A stretch of 64,000 nucleotides of DNA from JAJPHW01 sp963799065. Lineage in GTDB: Bacteria; Acidobacteriota; Terriglobia; Terriglobales; Acidobacteriaceae. Position 1 is the stretch's first letter, and the number at the start of each line of letters is the position of its first letter. Location of the stretch: assembly GCA_963799065.1 (NCBI GenBank), contig CAWCVJ010000001.1, positions 2,418,001-2,482,000 of the forward strand. Direction: 5' to 3'. Positions 60,969 to 64,000 of this stretch are shown one piece after another. The translations under genes were made by a program, and so were the position numbers. The notes beneath the pieces are model-generated. The model made no database searches and was not told the DNA's origin. It saw nothing but the letters and a program-made list of their open reading frames with translations.

Positions 60969-63900
60969 CTAAAACGTGAGTCTAGCGGAGAATTGCAGAA
61001 CTCGCGGCAGGCCGTTAGGGCTGATTTCCTGCAGCGTGCCGAAGTTTCCTGGGCCGGAGTTGGGCACCAAATAGCAGGTTTGTTTCAGGGTTGCGCCATC
61101 GCCGCAGTTGGTGCCGATTGGATTGTATTGCAGAGGATTGACGCCATTTCCGTTCTGCACGTAATAGTTGGCGTGGTTGAAGAGATTGAAGGCTTGCGCT
61201 TCGAGTTGCAGCGATCGGCTCTCGCCCAGCGGGAAACTTCGGGCCAGGCCTGCGTCGATGCGCTCCAGCCATGGGCCGTAGAAGGAATTCAGTCCCACAC
61301 CCGGGGTCGGTCCTCCTCCATTGATGCCACCCGCGGTATTCGTGGTGTCCTGATTGAAGGCAGTGTCATTCAAGTTGCCATTGAGGCCGTCGCAATTGTT
61401 GAAAGAGAGCGTCGAGCTGGTACATGCTGGGCTCAACAGCGCTGCATACGGACGCCCCGAAGAAAACTCCATGACCGAGCTCAGTCGCCAACCCGACAAA
61501 ATCGCGCGCCCAGTATCGGAACTGGCGTATTGCTGAAGCTCCGGCCGATAGACTCCGGCGATACTGATGCGATGACGTTGGTCGAGCAGCGAGGGGGCGT
61601 GAGTGTTGCTGAAATCGAATTGGTTGTTGAAGTCGAGGCCGTCGCGCTGCACACTCTTGGCGAACGTATACGCGAACTGCGCAGACAGCCCCTTGGTCAT
61701 CCGTCGCTGCAACTGCACGAAAAATGAGTTGTAGTTGTTTTGTCCGGGGCTGACCAGTTCATTGATTTGGCCAAAGCTGGAAGTGATGCGGCCTTCGGTG
61801 AGCAGGTTGTTGTCCATGTTCGGCAAAGTAATCGACTGACCGTTGCAAGGCGCCGCAGTCGCACCCGGAGGGCACACGACATAAGTCGTGCTGCCTTGCA
61901 AAGGGTTCAGATTCAAGTCGTAAGCACTGCCGGCGAGCAAGTGCACGCCACGATTCCACATGGTGCCGATGCTGACAGTTGTGTTCTCAAGAATCTCGCG
62001 CTCGATCTGCAAACTCGCCTGCAATATGTAAGGAACTCGAAACTGAGGCGAGATCAGAGAGATGTCGGGCGAAGCCTGGAACAACGGAGAATTGCCTGCG
62101 ATGATATTGGGGAACGTCGGCCCATACACGTTCCCTGTCGAATCCTGCGACGGCGCTTGCTGGTTCGGCGCCAGCGCGCTGTTATAGTTGCCGCTCACCG
62201 AGGATTGCTGTGAGGCGAGGCCGTTTGACGCCACCGCGTTGCGATAATTCAAGCCGTTCATGTTCTCGTAGAACTGACCGAATCCGCCGCGGACCACAGT
62301 CTTCGAGATGGGCTGCCAGGCGAATCCAACGCGCGGAGCCAGGCGCTGAAACTGATTGGGATATTGACCCGTCAAAGGGAACGCAGTATTTTCCAGGGGT
62401 TGCGGATAGACCTGGAAGTCCTCACGCAGCCCGAGTTCGAGAGTCAAATGCGGCAAGACCCGATAGGTATCCTGCACATAAAATCCGTAGTACGGCACGG
62501 AAAAGGCAAAGGTCGGATTGCCCGCCGACTGACTGTATATGTTGTACTGGCCGAGTGCGAAAGACTCCAGATTGGAGAACTCGTAACTGCCGAGGAACGA
62601 TCCCAACTCCACGGCTTCGTTGGGATCCGCTCCGCCGTCATTGTTGTCTGAATCCCGGGCGTGGTTGAAATCGAAACCGATTTGTATCGTATGTTTTCCA
62701 AACACTTTATCCACCCGGTCGGAAACCGAGTATTGTCTTTCGAACACTCGTCCTATGGAGAACGGAGCGTTGCCCAGAACGAAAGGAGCGGGACTGTCTA
62801 GGATCAGAGTGGGGGTGTTTGGGGATAATCCGGTCGGGGTCGAGATTTCGTTGTCCTGCGAAGTGCCGGCGTGGAATTCGTTGAGCAGCGTCGGCGAGAA
62901 CGTGTGCGTCCATCCTAGAGTGGCCTGAAAGGTGTGCACTTCGGCATTGGCCAAAGTTTGCGTTCCATAATTTCCTACCGTCGGGTCCGTGATCACGCCT
63001 CCGGGTGAACTGAACCGGTTCACGTTAAGGCTGAGAAAAAGGCCGTCGCGAGAACTTGCCTGATAATCCAGCCGAGGCGTTATCACCCAATCGTTGCGCT
63101 TTCTCGCCTTGGTGCCAAGGTTCGAATTGAGCGCATTAATCGTGTTGGATACTTGCTGAAGATAGACCGGATTGTTCGGATCAGGCGCGCTATCGTTTCC
63201 CGGCACGGGGAAGGCCGCATTAGGCGCGGGCAAAACGGTTCCGGCCGGAAGTCCAAAATTTGCGGCCAGAAAACTTCCCAGGTTCGCCGGCGTCGTTGCC
63301 AGCGCCGTATTGATCACCGAAATTGGATTGTTGCGCAACTGTTGCTCGTAATCGACGAAGAACCAAAGACGGTTTCTTACGATCGGACCACCTATGCCAG
63401 CTCCAAATTGCTGCAGCTTATCTTCCGGCTTAGCGAACCCACTGGCGTTGTCGAGAGCATCGTTGGCGCCGGTCGCGGAGTTTCGGTTGTAATAAAAGAC
63501 GCTGCCGTGAAAGGCGTTGGTTCCCGACCGGGTCACAGCATTGACGAAACCCGCCCCGCCTCCGTACACCGCCGAATAGGGGCTGACCGAAACCTGGAAT
63601 TCTTGGATCGCGTCTTCCCCGAACAGATACGGAATGCGGTAGCGGCCGATGATGTCGGCGAAGTAATTGCTCGTCGCGTTGCTTCCATCAACCGTGAACG
63701 AATTCGCGCCATTTCCATTGGCGTAGCCGGAATCTTCCCCGCCCTGTTGTCCCGCAAGGCTCACCAAGCCAGTGTCGCCATCGGGGCTGGTATTGGCGGT
63801 CAGCAGCGTGAAATCGGTGTAGCGGCGCCCGTTGAGAGGCAATTCCTCGATGAAGGAATTATCAATCACCGTGCTGGCGGAAGAATCCTCCGGTCGCAAG

Positions 63901-64000
63901 AGCGGTGTGGTCCCTGTAACCTTGACCGCATCCTGGCTGGCTCCCACCTGCAGCTTGATGTTTTGGGATGTCGTATTGCCCACCGCCACGCGAACTAAAC
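60969..64000 (-). CDS. Oar-like TonB-dependent receptor, N-terminus cut by window edge
   Basis: At least 1010 residues. The reading frame is open to the edge (LVRVAVGNTTSQNIKLQVGA), so the signal peptide and the carboxypeptidase-regulatory-like domain lie outside. The plug domain has STVIDNSFIEELPLNGRRY, DFTLLTANTSPDG and GNGANSFTVDGSNATSNYF. A long barrel follows with Oar-type features (FHGSVFYYNRNSATGANDAL, GGPIVRNRLWFFVDYEQQ, RLAPRVGFAWQP, RITSSFGQINELVSPGQNNY), ending in an aromatic residue (LQFSARLTF). It imports large ligands, perhaps glycans, across the outer membrane with TonB energy. Followed after 8 bp by a response regulator and kinase. Confidence 0.92.
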   Translation of the reverse strand, partial: LVRVAVGNTTSQNIKLQVGASQDAVKVTGTTPLLRPEDSSASTVIDNSFIEELPLNGRRYTDFTLLTANTSPDGDTGLVSLAGQQGGEDSGYANGNGANSFTVDGSNATSNYFADIIGRYRIPYLFGEDAIQEFQVSVSPYSAVYGGGAGFVNAVTRSGTNAFHGSVFYYNRNSATGANDALDNASGFAKPEDKLQQFGAGIGGPIVRNRLWFFVDYEQQLRNNPISVINTALATTPANLGSFLAANFGLPAGTVLPAPNAAFPVPGNDSAPDPNNPVYLQQVSNTINALNSNLGTKARKRNDWVITPRLDYQASSRDGLFLSLNVNRFSSPGGVITDPTVGNYGTQTLANAEVHTFQATLGWTHTFSPTLLNEFHAGTSQDNEISTPTGLSPNTPTLILDSPAPFVLGNAPFSIGRVFERQYSVSDRVDKVFGKHTIQIGFDFNHARDSDNNDGGADPNEAVELGSFLGSYEFSNLESFALGQYNIYSQSAGNPTFAFSVPYYGFYVQDTYRVLPHLTLELGLREDFQVYPQPLENTAFPLTGQYPNQFQRLAPRVGFAWQPISKTVVRGGFGQFYENMNGLNYRNAVASNGLASQQSSVSGNYNSALAPNQQAPSQDSTGNVYGPTFPNIIAGNSPLFQASPDISLISPQFRVPYILQASLQIEREILENTTVSIGTMWNRGVHLLAGSAYDLNLNPLQGSTTYVVCPPGATAAPCNGQSITLPNMDNNLLTEGRITSSFGQINELVSPGQNNYNSFFVQLQRRMTKGLSAQFAYTFAKSVQRDGLDFNNQFDFSNTHAPSLLDQRHRISIAGVYRPELQQYASSDTGRAILSGWRLSSVMEFSSGRPYAALLSPACTSSTLSFNNCDGLNGNLNDTAFNQDTTNTAGGINGGGPTPGVGLNSFYGPWLERIDAGLARSFPLGESRSLQLEAQAFNLFNHANYYVQNGNGVNPLQYNPIGTNCGDGATLKQTCYLVPNSGPGNFGTLQEISPNGLPRVLQFSARLTF

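Overview
The window looks like a chromosomal segment of an acidobacterium (Terriglobia-type). This is inferred from the gene content: Oar-like TonB receptors, several secreted subtilases with Trp-Gly repeat tails, secreted NHL/Ig-like proteins, IPT/TIG and beta-propeller proteins, many VapBC-type modules and characteristic dispersed hairpin repeats. No rRNA or tRNA gene was recognised, but a complete tmRNA gene (ssrA) lies on the minus strand at 13362-13729.

Layout. 1-15 kb is an accessory-looking stretch. It holds four toxin-antitoxin modules (GNAT/TacAT, Doc/RHH, a broken VapBC, a further PIN pair), dispersed repeats, a PIN-like nuclease next to an unknown protein, a RluA-type pseudouridine synthase, small secreted enzymes, a MOSC-flavin reductase-ferredoxin fusion, a peroxiredoxin remnant and ssrA. 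15-24.6 kb is a tandem duplication of a two-gene cassette: a giant secreted NHL/Ig-like protein plus a small outer-membrane barrel. The 3' halves are almost identical and the 5' halves diverged; copy 1 carries a -1 frameshift. 24.7-33.1 kb holds a broken FUSC transporter gene, a two-component system, and a formate dehydrogenase operon (alpha, beta, gamma, FdhE). The alpha gene reads through an in-frame UGA as selenocysteine and has a SECIS-like hairpin.

33.1-46.4 kb is the most coherent region. It contains a secreted subtilase, a sigma-54 activator with a C-terminal PilZ domain, a membrane HD-GYP/GAF/GGDEF cyclic-di-GMP enzyme, a four-gene peptide ABC transporter with overlapping genes, a second subtilase and a stand-alone copy of the same membrane sensor domain. 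A good sigma-54 promoter lies in front of the first subtilase and weaker ones in front of the second subtilase and both NHL genes. My inference is a c-di-GMP-linked sigma-54 programme for secreting proteases and taking up the resulting peptides.

46.4-64 kb holds an aldo/keto reductase, a cupin, a luciferase-like monooxygenase fragment, a Tat-exported GH1 beta-glucosidase, a large propeller-phosphoesterase, a third subtilase, a VapBC-type pair, a TPR-sulfotransferase, and an operon of TonB receptor (cut by the window edge), response regulator and sensor kinase.

Limits: all calls come from reading the sequence. Family names rest on motif recognition without database searches; promoters and operators are pattern matches only.
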